From assembly GCF_000412695.1 (NCBI RefSeq), contig NC_021499.1, positions 1,488,001 to 1,552,000 on the forward strand: a DNA stretch of 64,000 nt, in the 5' to 3' direction. The notes beneath the pieces were generated by a model. It was not told the origin of the DNA. It searched no databases and saw only the letters and a list, made by a program, of their open reading frames with translations. Below, piece after piece: positions 20,342 to 30,681 of the stretch (its first letter is position 1; every line of letters starts with the position of its first letter). Made by a program: the position numbers and the translations under genes. Source of the DNA: Pseudomonas resinovorans NBRC 106553 (GTDB lineage Bacteria > Pseudomonadota > Gammaproteobacteria > Pseudomonadales > Pseudomonadaceae).

Positions 20342-21682
20342 ATGACCGCCATGCCCGACTACAAGAGCCTCGCCAGCCAAGGCGCCGTACTGCTCGGCTC
20401 CGTTCTTCTCACCCTGCCTATGTCCGCAGCGGCCGAGGAGGGCGGCTTCTTCGACGACGACAGCCTGACCCTTCTCAACCGCAACTACTACTTCAACCGC
20501 AGCGCCCAGGATGGCCGGCCGAACCGCCGGGACTGGAGCCATGGCCTGATGCTCGACTACAGCTCCGGTTTCACCCGGGGCACCGTTGGCTTCGGCCTGG
20601 ATGCCTTCGCCTACCTGGGCCTGAAGCTGGACGCCTCGCCCGGCAAGAGCGGCACCTTCAACCTGTCGATCCGCGATGACGGCAGCGTGGCCGATGACTA
20701 CGGCAAGGCCGGCGCCGCGCTGAAGCTGCGGGTGTCCGCCACGGAGTTGCGCATCGGCGAGCAGCATGTGGATACCCCGGTATTCGCCGTGGGCCACAAC
20801 CGGCTGATCCCGCAGACCGCCACCGGCGTCGCCCTGGACAGCCGGGAGCTGAAAGGCCTGACCCTGCAGGCCGGGCATTTCACCTCGGCCACCGGCCATG
20901 TCACCACCGGCAGCGACGGCGATCTCTGGGCCCTCTATGCCGGCGTCACCACGCCCTCGGTCGATTACGCGGGCGGGCGCTACCAGTTCAGCCCGGACCT
21001 TTCCGCCAGCCTCTACACCGCGCGCTTCGAGGACATCTGGAACCAGTACTACCTGGAGCTTGCCGGTAGCCGCGAACTGGACAGGGGCCGCCGCCTGGGC
21101 GCCGAGCTCAACCTCTACCGCAGCCTCGACACGGGCCGTGCCCGTGCCGGCAGCATCGACAACACCACCCTGGGGCTCAGCGGCTGGTACCAGGTGGGCG
21201 CGCAGCGCTTCACCCTGGCCATGCAGAACATCGACGGCAATACGCCGTTCGACTTCCTCGCGGTGGGCGCCGTCAACCGCAATGGCCAGAATGGCCGGGA
21301 CAAGGCCGGGCCCGTGCGCCTGCCCAACGCCGTGCAGTACTCCGACTTCAACGGCCCCAACGAGCGCTCCTGGCAGCTGCGCTACGACCTCGACATGGCC
21401 GCCTTCGGCGCGCCCGGCCTCAACCTGATGGGGCGCTGGCTACGTGGTTCGGGCATCGACGGCACCCACTTGCCAGCCAACAGCCCCTACGCCGGGCGCT
21501 GGGGCGATGGCGGCAAGCACCGCGAAACCAACCTGGAGGCGCGCTACGTGGTGCAATCCGGCGCCGCCAAGGGGCTGAGCTTCCGCCTGCGGCAGACCTG
21601 GCACCGGGGCAACCCGGCCCAGGGCGAGGGCAATATCGACGAGTTCCGCGTGATCACCGACTACCCCCTCGACCTCATCTGA
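20342..21682 (+). CDS. OprD-family outer-membrane porin
   Basis: A 446-residue outer-membrane protein with a cleavable signal peptide (about residues 1-31, ending SAAAEEGGFF). The mature start, EGGFFDDDSLTLLNRNYYFN, is typical of OprD porins, and a beta-strand-rich body ends in a hydrophobic C-terminus (YPLDLI). The family takes up small nutrients such as amino acids and organic acids. The ligand cannot be inferred. An alternative ATG lies at 20351; neither has a strong ribosome site. Divergent from the multicopper oxidase. Confidence 0.88.
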   Translation: MTAMPDYKSLASQGAVLLGSVLLTLPMSAAAEEGGFFDDDSLTLLNRNYYFNRSAQDGRPNRRDWSHGLMLDYSSGFTRGTVGFGLDAFAYLGLKLDASPGKSGTFNLSIRDDGSVADDYGKAGAALKLRVSATELRIGEQHVDTPVFAVGHNRLIPQTATGVALDSRELKGLTLQAGHFTSATGHVTTGSDGDLWALYAGVTTPSVDYAGGRYQFSPDLSASLYTARFEDIWNQYYLELAGSRELDRGRRLGAELNLYRSLDTGRARAGSIDNTTLGLSGWYQVGAQRFTLAMQNIDGNTPFDFLAVGAVNRNGQNGRDKAGPVRLPNAVQYSDFNGPNERSWQLRYDLDMAAFGAPGLNLMGRWLRGSGIDGTHLPANSPYAGRWGDGGKHRETNLEARYVVQSGAAKGLSFRLRQTWHRGNPAQGEGNIDEFRVITDYPLDLI

Positions 21683-21693
21683 GGTCCCCGCCC

Positions 21694-21716
21694 GCCGCCC
21701 GCTTCCTGCGGGCGGC
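21694..21716 (+). terminator. Hairpin after porin gene
   Basis: A 9-bp perfect stem GCCGCCCGC/GCGGGCGGC with a TTCCT loop starts 11 bp after the porin stop. There is no strong T-tract, so it is a probable but not textbook terminator. Confidence 0.5.
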
Positions 21717-21792
21717 GCATCGCACCTGAACTTTCCCGCGTGCGCGGTCCTCCATCCAAGGGAGAGGCATTTCGCAACCTGAGGAACACGCC

Positions 21793-22074
21793 ATGAACAC
21801 CTTCCGCGCCCTGGGCGCCGCCCTGATCCTGCTGGCGCCGCTATACGGCCACGCCGCCTGCACCACAGACGAAGCCGCGGCCAAGGCCGAGCAACTGGCC
21901 GCCAAGGTCAAGCAGGTCACCGAGAGCAACCCGGAAAAGGCCCGCGAGATCAACGAGGAGATGAAGGCGCTCAAGCCGCAGACCCAGACCAAGGGCGGCG
22001 AGGAAGAGTGCACGATCTACGACCAGCGCATCAAGGAGCTGGAGGAGGCCGACAGGAAGGCGGAGCAGGGGTGA
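21793..22074 (+). CDS. Small periplasmic protein, unknown function
   Basis: A 93-residue protein with a signal peptide (residues 1-22, cleavage near YGHAA-CT). The mature part is a charged helical segment rich in Lys/Glu with two cysteines (23 and about 74) that could form a disulphide. GAGGA lies 7 bases before the ATG. The porin upstream reads the same way, but a hairpin separates the two genes. I do not recognise a function. Confidence 0.65.
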   Translation: MNTFRALGAALILLAPLYGHAACTTDEAAAKAEQLAAKVKQVTESNPEKAREINEEMKALKPQTQTKGGEEECTIYDQRIKELEEADRKAEQG

Positions 22075-22110
22075 GCGGGAGTTCCCCCTGCCAGCAGTGT
22101 GACTCGGACC

Positions 22111-22258
22111 CACGGGCCGCTGCGCGGCCCTTCGCGAATGAATTCGCTCCTACATAAAGCGCGGCCGTGCCGGCGCTGCGCGCATCGAATCCGAGCTCGG
22201 AATCCGGGGCCGTTGTAGGAGCGAATTCATTCGCGAAAGCAGGCCGAAGGCCTGCCCC
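22111..22258. repeat. Two facing family B repeat halves
   Basis: GCGAATGAATTCGCTCCTAC at 22134-22153 and GTAGGAGCGAATTCATTCGC at 22215-22234 face each other, with GC-rich arms (CTGCGCGGCCC, AGGCCGAAGGCCTGCC). They lie between the small periplasmic gene and the convergent ABC ATPase gene. Confidence 0.7.
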
Positions 22259-22269
22259 GCATCTCTCGA

Positions 22270-23418
22270 TCAATGCGCCCCGGCGCCCTTGACCAGGTCG
22301 CTCTCGTTCCACTCGCTGTACACGCAGGCATCCGCCGCGGCCCAGCGCACCATCACCGGGTCGCCCGGTTGCAGGGGCGCGGTGGCACCGGAGAGCTCCT
22401 TGAGGGTCAGCTGGGTGCCGCCTGCGGTGACGACGCTGCAGGTCAGGCTTTCGCCAAGGAACACGGTTTCGCTCACCTTGGCCTGGATCTGGTTCCAGCC
22501 GGCGGCCAGCGGTTCGCGGGCGGCCTGTTCCGGGCTCAGCACCTGGGCCTTCTCCGGGCGCACCATCAGCACCAGGTCCTGGCCGTTTTGCAGGCCGGCG
22601 GTGGGGCGGATCGCCAAGGGTTGGTTCTCGAAGCTGGCCACCGCGTTGCCCTGGGCCTTCACCTTGAGGAAGTTGGAGTTGCCGAGGAAGGAGGCGACGA
22701 AGGCATTCGGCGGGTTCTGGTAGAGGTCGAAGCCGCTGCCCAGGCCGACGATCTTGCCGTGGCTGAAGATGGCGATGCGCTGGGACAGCCGCATGGCTTC
22801 TTCCTGGTCGTGGGTGACGTAGACGATGGTGATGCCCAGGCGGCGGTGCAGGTGACGCAGCTCGTCCTGCAGGTCTTCGCGCAGCTTCTTGTCCAGGGCG
22901 CCGAGGGGTTCGTCCATCAGCAGGATGCGCGGTTCGTACACCAGCGCCCGGGCGATGGCCACCCGTTGCTGCTGGCCACCGGAGAGCTGGGCCGGGCGGC
23001 GTTGGGCGAACTGCTCCAGCTGCACCAGCTTGAGCATGGCCTCTACGCGGCGCTCGCGCTCGCCGGCGGCCTGCTTGCGGATGTCCAGGGGGAAGCCGAT
23101 GTTGTCGCGCACGTTGAGGTGCGGGAACAGCGAGTAGCGCTGGAACACCATGCCGATGTCGCGCTTGTGGGACGGCACGTTCACCAGGGACTTGCCGTCC
23201 ACCAGGATTTCGCCGGAGCTGGGGGTCTCGAAGCCGGCCAGCATCGACAGGGTGGTGCTCTTGCCCGAGCCGCTGGAGCCGAGGAAGGTGAGGAACTCGC
23301 CGTCCTGGATATCCAGGGAAATGTTATCCACAGCGGTGAAGTCGCCGTAGTGCTTGTTCAGGTTGCGCAGGCTGACCAGGGTCTTGTTTTCGCGGGTGTC
23401 TTGGATCACGGCACTCAT
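22270..23418 (-). CDS. ABC transporter ATPase, PotA-like
   Basis: A 382-residue ATPase of the spermidine/putrescine-type importer family. Walker A is GSSGSGKST (47-55), followed by signature LSGGQQQR, Walker [13 protein letters not shown] and switch histidine VTHDQEEA. The C-terminus (about 260-382) is a TOBE regulatory domain. Start at 23418 has GAGGT; sequence upstream in frame belongs to the permease gene. Last gene of a binding protein-permease-permease-ATPase operon. Confidence 0.9.
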   Translation of the reverse strand: MSAVIQDTRENKTLVSLRNLNKHYGDFTAVDNISLDIQDGEFLTFLGSSGSGKSTTLSMLAGFETPSSGEILVDGKSLVNVPSHKRDIGMVFQRYSLFPHLNVRDNIGFPLDIRKQAAGERERRVEAMLKLVQLEQFAQRRPAQLSGGQQQRVAIARALVYEPRILLMDEPLGALDKKLREDLQDELRHLHRRLGITIVYVTHDQEEAMRLSQRIAIFSHGKIVGLGSGFDLYQNPPNAFVASFLGNSNFLKVKAQGNAVASFENQPLAIRPTAGLQNGQDLVLMVRPEKAQVLSPEQAAREPLAAGWNQIQAKVSETVFLGESLTCSVVTAGGTQLTLKELSGATAPLQPGDPVMVRWAAADACVYSEWNESDLVKGAGAH

Positions 23419-23435
23419 TGTCTTTACCTCGGCGC

Positions 23436-24245
23436 TCAGGCGCTTGCAGGGTTGCGCCGGCGCAGCACGGCGGCTATCAGCATCACCAGGACGGACAGGC
23501 CGATCAGCAGCGTCGAGGCGACGGCGATCACCGGGGTCAGGTCCTGGCGCAGGGTGGTCCACATTTTCACGGGCAGGGTCTGCAGGGTCGGGCTGGCCAT
23601 CATCACGCTCAGCACCACTTCATCCCAGGAGACCAGGAAGGCGAACAGGGCGCCGGCCATCATGCCGGGGCGGATCGCCGGGAAGGTCACCTTCATCACC
23701 GCCTGCAGCCGCGAGGCACCGCAGATCACCGCGGCATCCTCGATGGACTGATCGAACAGCTTCAGCGAGTTGATGATCGAGATGATGGTGAAGGGCAGGG
23801 CGACTATTACGTGGCTGACCACGAAGGAGAACAGCGTCCCGGTGTAGCCGAGCTTGAGGAACAGGGCGTACACGGCCACGGCGATGATCACCAGGGGCAC
23901 GATCATCGGCAGGGTGAACAGGGCGTAGAAGAACTCCCGGCCGGGGAACTTGCCGCGCACCAGGGCAAACGCGGTGGGCAGGCCCAGGGCCACGGCGCAG
24001 ACGGTGGTCAGCACGGCGACCTTGAGGCTGGCGAGCGCCGCGTCCATCCAGTCGGCATTGGAGAAGAACTGGCCGTACCACTTCAGCGTCCAGCCCGGCG
24101 GCGGGAACACCAGCCACTGGGAGGAGCCGAACGACAGCAGCACGATGAACAGGATCGGCAGCAGCAGGAAGGCCGCTATCGCCCCGGTGGTGAGGTAGAG
24201 GCCGATGCGCAGGCGCAGGCCCATGGCGTTGGGTGACAGCAGCAT
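23436..24245 (-). CDS. ABC transporter permease, PotC-like
   Basis: A 269-residue inner-membrane permease with six predicted helices and the EAA loop near residues 170-190 (EDAAVICGASRLQAVMKVTFP). It pairs with the upstream permease. The gap to that gene is 3 bp, so translation is probably coupled. Start at 24245 has GAGGTAA. Confidence 0.9.
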   Translation of the reverse strand: MLLSPNAMGLRLRIGLYLTTGAIAAFLLLPILFIVLLSFGSSQWLVFPPPGWTLKWYGQFFSNADWMDAALASLKVAVLTTVCAVALGLPTAFALVRGKFPGREFFYALFTLPMIVPLVIIAVAVYALFLKLGYTGTLFSFVVSHVIVALPFTIISIINSLKLFDQSIEDAAVICGASRLQAVMKVTFPAIRPGMMAGALFAFLVSWDEVVLSVMMASPTLQTLPVKMWTTLRQDLTPVIAVASTLLIGLSVLVMLIAAVLRRRNPASA

Positions 24246-24248
24246 GGC

Positions 24249-25190
24249 TTACCTCGCAGTACTCGAAGCCACCGGGGATTCCGGCTGCAGCTTCAGGTAG
24301 ACGTAGAACAGCGCCAGGGTGATGGCGATCAGCAACGCCGCGGCGGCGCTGGCCAGTCCCCAGTTGAGGAAGGACTGCACCTGCTGGACGATGAATTCCG
24401 GCAGCATCATGTTCTGTGCGCCACCCAGCAGGGCGGGGGTGACGTAGTAACCCAGGGACATGACGAAGACCATCAGGCCACCGGAGAACAGGCCCGGCCG
24501 GCACAGCGGCAGGAACACCCGGAAGAAGTTGGTCCAGGGGCTGGCGCCGCAGATCGAGCCGGCCTGCAGCACCATCGGGTCGATCGCCGCCATGGTGGCC
24601 TGCAGGGGCAGCACGATGAACGGGATCATGATGTAGCTCATGCCGATCACCACGCCGGTGAGGTTGTGCACCATCTCCAGCGGCTGATCGATGATGCCCA
24701 ACGCCATCAGCGTCTTGTTGATGACGCCGGTGGCCTGCAGCAGCACCAGCCAGGAGTAGGTGCGCGCCAGCAGGCTGGTCCACATCGACAGCAGCACGAT
24801 GCTCAGCAGCCAGCGCCCCCAGCCACGGGGCACCAGGGTGATCACCCAGGCCAGGGGGAAGCCGAGCAGCAGGCTGATCAGGGTCACCAGGCCGCCGACG
24901 GCGAAGGTGTTGAACAGCACGCGGGCGTAGGCCGAGTTGGCGAACAGCTGTTCGTAGTTGCCCAGCCCCGGCGTGGGTTCGAGCACCCCGCGCAGGAGCA
25001 GGCCGATCAGCGGTGCAAGGAAGAACAGGCTGAGGAACAGCAGGGCCGGGATCAGGTTACGGGCACCGCGCCAGCGCAGCGCGGTCTGGTTGTCTCGCTT
25101 CATCGGCGCAGCCTTCGAGTCGCTGCCGGCGGAGGCGCGGGCTGCGCCTCCGCCGGCGTTGGCCGGCGAGCCGGGCGGAATGGCCGCCAT
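24249..25190 (-). CDS. ABC transporter permease, PotB-like
   Basis: A permease with six membrane helices and an EAA-type loop (about residues 203-220 of this reading, LQAGSICGASPWTNFFRVFL). The start is uncertain. ATG 25190 lies 2 bp after the binding-protein stop and adds a Pro/Ala/Gly-rich leader. ATG 25103 (MKRDNQTAL) gives a compact protein with a modest GAAGG site. 25190 is given here; 25103 is equally possible. Confidence 0.85.
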   Translation of the reverse strand: MAAIPPGSPANAGGGAARASAGSDSKAAPMKRDNQTALRWRGARNLIPALLFLSLFFLAPLIGLLLRGVLEPTPGLGNYEQLFANSAYARVLFNTFAVGGLVTLISLLLGFPLAWVITLVPRGWGRWLLSIVLLSMWTSLLARTYSWLVLLQATGVINKTLMALGIIDQPLEMVHNLTGVVIGMSYIMIPFIVLPLQATMAAIDPMVLQAGSICGASPWTNFFRVFLPLCRPGLFSGGLMVFVMSLGYYVTPALLGGAQNMMLPEFIVQQVQSFLNWGLASAAAALLIAITLALFYVYLKLQPESPVASSTAR

Positions 25191-25192
25191 CT

Positions 25193-26218
25193 TCACTTGA
25201 CCAGCCATTCGTTCCACCGCGCGGCGATAGCCTGGCCGTTCTTGGCCCAGTACGCATAGTCGAGGGTGATCTGATCCTTAGCGTAGGCAGTGGGCAGGTT
25301 GGGGGCGAGGTCGCCCTTGAGCTGGCTCACGCTGTCGACGTTCACCGGGGCGTAGGCGGTTAGGTTGGCGAACTCGGCCTGGCCCTTGGCGCTGCTGGCG
25401 TTGGCCAGGAACTTCATGGCCGCGTCCTTGTTCTTGGCGCCCTTGGGGATCACCAGGAAATCGGCCATGACCAGGTTCTGCTTCCAGGTCACGCCAACCG
25501 GCGCGCCGTCCTGCTGCAGGGCGTAGACGCGGCCGTTCCAGAACTGGCCGAGGCTGGCTTCGCCGGAGGCCAGCAGTTGCTGGGACTGGGCGCCGCCGCC
25601 CCACCAGACGATGTCCTGCTTGATGGTGTCGAGCTTCTTGAAGGCGCGGTCCAGGTCCAGCGGATAGAGCTTGTCGGCGGGCACGCCGTCAGCCAGCAGG
25701 GCCAGTTCCAGCACGCCGGGGCTCGGCCATTTGTAGAGGGCGCGCTTGCCGGGGTATTTGGTGGTGTCGAACAGGGCGGTCCAGTCCTGCGGGGCGTTGC
25801 CGCCGAGCTTGCCCTGGTTGTAGCCGAGCACGAAGGAGAAGTAGAAGGAGCCGACACCGTGGTCGGAGACGAAACGCGGGTCGATCTTGTCGCGCTGGAT
25901 CACGTTGAAGTCCAGCGGCTCCAGCAGGCCCTCGGCGGCGGCACGCAGGGCGAAGTCGGCCTCGACGTCCACCACGTCCCACTGCACGTTGCCGCTCTCG
26001 ACCATGGCCTTCAGCTTGCCGTAGTCGGTCGGGCCGTCCTGCACCACGCGAATGCCGCTAGCCTCGCTGAAGGGCTCGGCCCAGGCCTGCTTCTGCGCAT
26101 CCTGGGTAGTGCCGCCCCAGCTGACGAAGCTGAGGTTCTCGGTGGCGAAGGCGGCGGTGCCGGTCGCGGCCAGGATGACTGCGGCGAGTACCGCGCTTGC
26201 ACGTTTTTTCAACACCAT
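25193..26218 (-). CDS. ABC transporter periplasmic binding protein, PotD-like
   Basis: A 341-residue secreted binding protein of the polyamine/opine-type family (about the usual 340-360 residues). The signal peptide covers residues 1-25 (cleavage after TAAFA). The mature protein begins TENLSFVSWGGTTQDAQKQA. ATG 26218 is chosen because GAGGG precedes it; an ATG five codons upstream lacks a site. First gene of the importer operon. A GntR-type operator candidate lies about 170 bp upstream, linking the importer to the 27.9-33.6 kb catabolic genes. Ligand unknown. Confidence 0.88.
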   Translation of the reverse strand: MVLKKRASAVLAAVILAATGTAAFATENLSFVSWGGTTQDAQKQAWAEPFSEASGIRVVQDGPTDYGKLKAMVESGNVQWDVVDVEADFALRAAAEGLLEPLDFNVIQRDKIDPRFVSDHGVGSFYFSFVLGYNQGKLGGNAPQDWTALFDTTKYPGKRALYKWPSPGVLELALLADGVPADKLYPLDLDRAFKKLDTIKQDIVWWGGGAQSQQLLASGEASLGQFWNGRVYALQQDGAPVGVTWKQNLVMADFLVIPKGAKNKDAAMKFLANASSAKGQAEFANLTAYAPVNVDSVSQLKGDLAPNLPTAYAKDQITLDYAYWAKNGQAIAARWNEWLVK

Positions 26219-26388
26219 CTTGCTTGCCCTCATTGTTGTGTTTGTACGCAAGCGGGCTTCGCTTTCTACCCGCTTATCAGGAGCAGGGGACCCCAATGGG
26301 GCCTTCAAGGGCGGCCGTGCCGAGTGCTCTTGTTACATGCTGGTCCCTGGCGGGCGCACTCGCTGAAAATCTACGGCCTACGGAATGT

Positions 26389-26405
26389 CATATTATGGTA
26401 TTCCA
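26389..26405 (-). promoter_or_regulatory. Candidate GntR operator upstream of ABC importer
   Basis: On the minus strand this reads TGGAATACCATAATATG. It matches the sites at 27889, 33648 and 33758 in the form TGGwATACCrTAATA. It is 171 bp upstream of the binding-protein start. Confidence 0.55.
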
Positions 26406-26479
26406 AACTTTGTGCAAGCCTTTCGCCTTGCCGGTCATCGCCAGCGGTTGCGGATGGGGGAAGGTGTAGGGGGCGGGAG

Positions 26480-26715
26480 GTAGGAGCGAATTCATTCGCG
26501 AAGCAGGCCGCAGGCCTGCCCGGCCGGAAGCCGTAGGATGGGTAGCTCCGTAGGATGGGTTGAGCGGAGCGATACCCATGCGGCGCGAACTGATGGGTAT
26601 CGCAGGCTCAACCCATCCTACGTCGCTGCGAAACCCATCATTCGGTGCGGACGATTCCCGGATTGCATCCGGGCTGCATCCTGCGATGGGTTTCGCTTCG
26701 CTCTACCCATCCTAC
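26480..26715. repeat. Composite array of family A, B and C repeats
   Basis: Contains, in order: a family B half (26480-26524), a truncated family A start (26533), a full family A palindrome (26550-26621), and an A-type pair (26622-26715) interrupted by CCCGGATTGCATCCGGGCT (family C, near 26657). It separates the ribB gene end from the importer promoter. Confidence 0.75.
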
Positions 26716-26742
26716 GAAAGGGCATTCACGCCCTCGCAGGGC

Positions 26743-27852
<1,110 letters not shown>

Positions 27853-27888
27853 GGCGTGTTACCTGGCTGGATCAAAGGGGAAGTAATC

Positions 27889-27906
27889 TGGTATACCATA
27901 ATACCA
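27889..27906 (+). promoter_or_regulatory. Candidate GntR operator between ribB and DUF1330 gene
   Basis: TGGTATACCATAATACCA. The first ten bases are a perfect palindrome. It sits midway in the 81-bp gap between the divergent ribB and DUF1330 genes, so one site could control both. Confidence 0.65.
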
Positions 27907-27933
27907 ATTTTCACCGAAACAGCAGAGGTCAGC

Positions 27934-28227
27934 ATGAAGGCTTACTGGATCGCCCACGTGGATGTCACCGACCCGGAACGCTATGCCGAGTACACCCGTC
28001 GCGCCCCGGCCGCGTTCGCCAAGTATGGCGGCAAGTTGCTGGCCCGAGGCGGCCGTTCGGAAGCCATGGAGGGCCGCGCGACGCCCCAGCGCAGCGTGGT
28101 GATCGAGTTCGATTCCTACGACCAGGCCCAGGCCTGCTACCGCTCGGCGGACTACCAGGAGGCCTGTGGATATCGCCAGGGGGTGGCGCGGGCGGAGGTG
28201 ATCATCGTGGAGGGGGTCGAGCCGTAG
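27934..28227 (+). CDS. DUF1330 family protein
   Basis: A 97-residue ferredoxin-like small protein with the DUF1330 pattern (MKAYWIAHVDVTDPERYAEY..., RSVVIEFDSYDQAQACYRS, near-C-terminal Y). AGAGGT precedes the ATG. Divergent from ribB and sharing its operator candidate. The family is linked to diverse catabolic gene clusters; biochemical role unknown. Confidence 0.85.
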   Translation: MKAYWIAHVDVTDPERYAEYTRRAPAAFAKYGGKLLARGGRSEAMEGRATPQRSVVIEFDSYDQAQACYRSADYQEACGYRQGVARAEVIIVEGVEP

Positions 28228-28306
28228 GTTGGTCCGAGCCTGCGAGGCCCAACACGCGGAGCCGAGGTCTGCTCGTTGGGCTTCGCTTCGCTCTGCGCCA
28301 ACCTAC
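28224..28306. repeat. Palindromic repeat, GTAGGTTGG variant
   Basis: GTAGGTTGGTCCGAGCCTGC and GGGCTTCGCTTCGCTCTGCG...CCAACCTAC arms. It starts within the stop codon of the DUF1330 gene and separates it from the convergent Nudix gene. Confidence 0.75.
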
Positions 28307-28319
28307 AAAGGCCTGGGTA

Positions 28320-29640
<1,321 letters not shown>

Positions 29641-29670
29641 GTGGTCCGCTCTGGTTATGGCTGTCCGTAG

Positions 29671-29700
29671 GAAAAACGAAGGAGCACCAGAGGGTGCTCC
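29671..29700 (-). terminator. Rho-independent terminator after CMD-like gene
   Basis: Reading leftward, GGAGCACC-CTCT-GGTGCTCC is followed by TTCGTTTTTCC. It lies between the carboxymuconolactone-decarboxylase-like gene and the GntR gene, so the regulator is probably transcribed from its own promoter. Confidence 0.8.
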
Positions 29701-29721
29701 ATCATCGGGTGGCGCCGGCGG

Positions 29722-30111
29722 TCAACCCTGTGCTTCCGCGTCGGCTTCGGCGAAAGCCTCGCGGGCGATGCGGAAGCTGTCCACTGCCGCCGGCACACCG
29801 CAGTAGATGCCGACTTGCAGGAGGATCTCGCGGATCTGCTCGCGGGACAGGCCGTTGCGCAGGGCACCGCGAACATGCAGCTTCAGCTCGTGGGGGCGGT
29901 TGAGCGCCGAAATCATGGCCAAGTTTATCATGCTGCGTTCTTTCAGCGATAAGCCGTCCCGGCCCCAGACGTGGCCCCAGCAGTACTCGGTGACCAGCTC
30001 CTGCAGCGGGCGGGTGAAGTCGTCGGCGTTCTGGATCGACTTGTTCACGTAGGCCTCGCCCAGCACCTTCGTGCGGATCTCCAGGCCCTTGGCGTACTTG
30101 TCGTTGCTCAT
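29722..30111 (-). CDS. Carboxymuconolactone decarboxylase-family protein
   Basis: A 129-residue helical protein of the CMD/AhpD family, closest in layout to PcaC-type gamma-carboxymuconolactone decarboxylase (GLSLKERSMINLAMISALN, HELKLHVRGALRNGLSREQI, GIYCGVPAAVDSFR). It lacks the CxxC of AhpD, so a decarboxylase or isomerase-like role is more likely than a peroxidase one. No other beta-ketoadipate genes are nearby. It lies between two terminators, downstream of the flavin reductase gene. Confidence 0.82.
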   Translation of the reverse strand: MSNDKYAKGLEIRTKVLGEAYVNKSIQNADDFTRPLQELVTEYCWGHVWGRDGLSLKERSMINLAMISALNRPHELKLHVRGALRNGLSREQIREILLQVGIYCGVPAAVDSFRIAREAFAEADAEAQG

Positions 30112-30133
30112 GCGCGGCTCCGGTTCCTCTGTG

Positions 30134-30174
30134 GATAAAAAAGGGCCGCTGCCGAGAGAGGTGGCGAGCGGCCC
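30134..30174 (-). terminator. Terminator after flavin reductase gene
   Basis: Reading leftward, GGGCCGCT...AGCGGCCC forms an 8-bp core stem (extended by CGCC/GGC) followed by TTTTTTATCC. It stands 10 bp after the flavin reductase stop, and transcription of the CMD-like gene would need read-through or its own promoter. Confidence 0.8.
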
Positions 30175-30184
30175 CGAAGGTGAC

Positions 30185-30670
30185 TCAGGCGATCTCCGGC
30201 AGGGGACCGAGCTTGCCCTTGTGGTAGACCATGGGCGTGACCGGCTCCCGGGGCAGGATCAGGTTCTTCACCGCGCCGACGATGATGGCGTGGTCGCCGC
30301 CGTCGTACTCGCGCCACAGCTCGCACTCGATGATGGCCGTGGCCTTGGACAGCAGCGGGTTGCCCAGCTCGCTAAGGTGCCAGTCGATGCCGTTGGCCTT
30401 GTCCTTGCCCTTCTTCGCGAAGGCGTAGGCCTCGGCCTGCTGGTCGGAACACAGCAGGTGGATGGCGAAGCGCTTGCTGTCTCGCAGGATCGGGTAGGTG
30501 TCCGAGGCGTAGTTGGGGCAGAACAGCACCAGGGCCGGGTCGATGGACAAGGCGCTGAAGGCGCTGGCGGTGATGCCGACTATGTCGCCTGCCTCGTCCA
30601 GGGTGGTGACCACCGTGACGCCGGAGGGGAAGGAGCCCATCACTTCTTTGTAGATGCCGGGTTCGATCAT
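30185..30670 (-). CDS. Flavin reductase-like protein (two-component oxygenase partner)
   Basis: A 161-residue FMN-binding split-barrel protein of the RutF/HpaC flavin-reductase family (SFPSGVTVVTT, GITASAFSALSIDPALVLFC, ECELWREYDGGDHAIIVGAV). Such enzymes reduce FMN or FAD with NAD(P)H and hand it to an oxygenase. No flavin-dependent oxygenase gene is found in this cluster. Start at 30670 has AGAGG at 8 bases. It is 11 bp after the aldehyde dehydrogenase gene. Confidence 0.85.
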   Translation of the reverse strand: MIEPGIYKEVMGSFPSGVTVVTTLDEAGDIVGITASAFSALSIDPALVLFCPNYASDTYPILRDSKRFAIHLLCSDQQAEAYAFAKKGKDKANGIDWHLSELGNPLLSKATAIIECELWREYDGGDHAIIVGAVKNLILPREPVTPMVYHKGKLGPLPEIA

Positions 30671-30681
30671 GGCGGTGCCTC

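Noticed and set aside
22270..26218. Naming the importer potABCD or agtABCD
   Set aside because: The family match is only general and the gene order differs from agt; the ligand cannot be read from sequence.
29722..30111. Beta-ketoadipate (pcaC) assignment
   Set aside because: No other pca genes are adjacent; only the fold family is supported.
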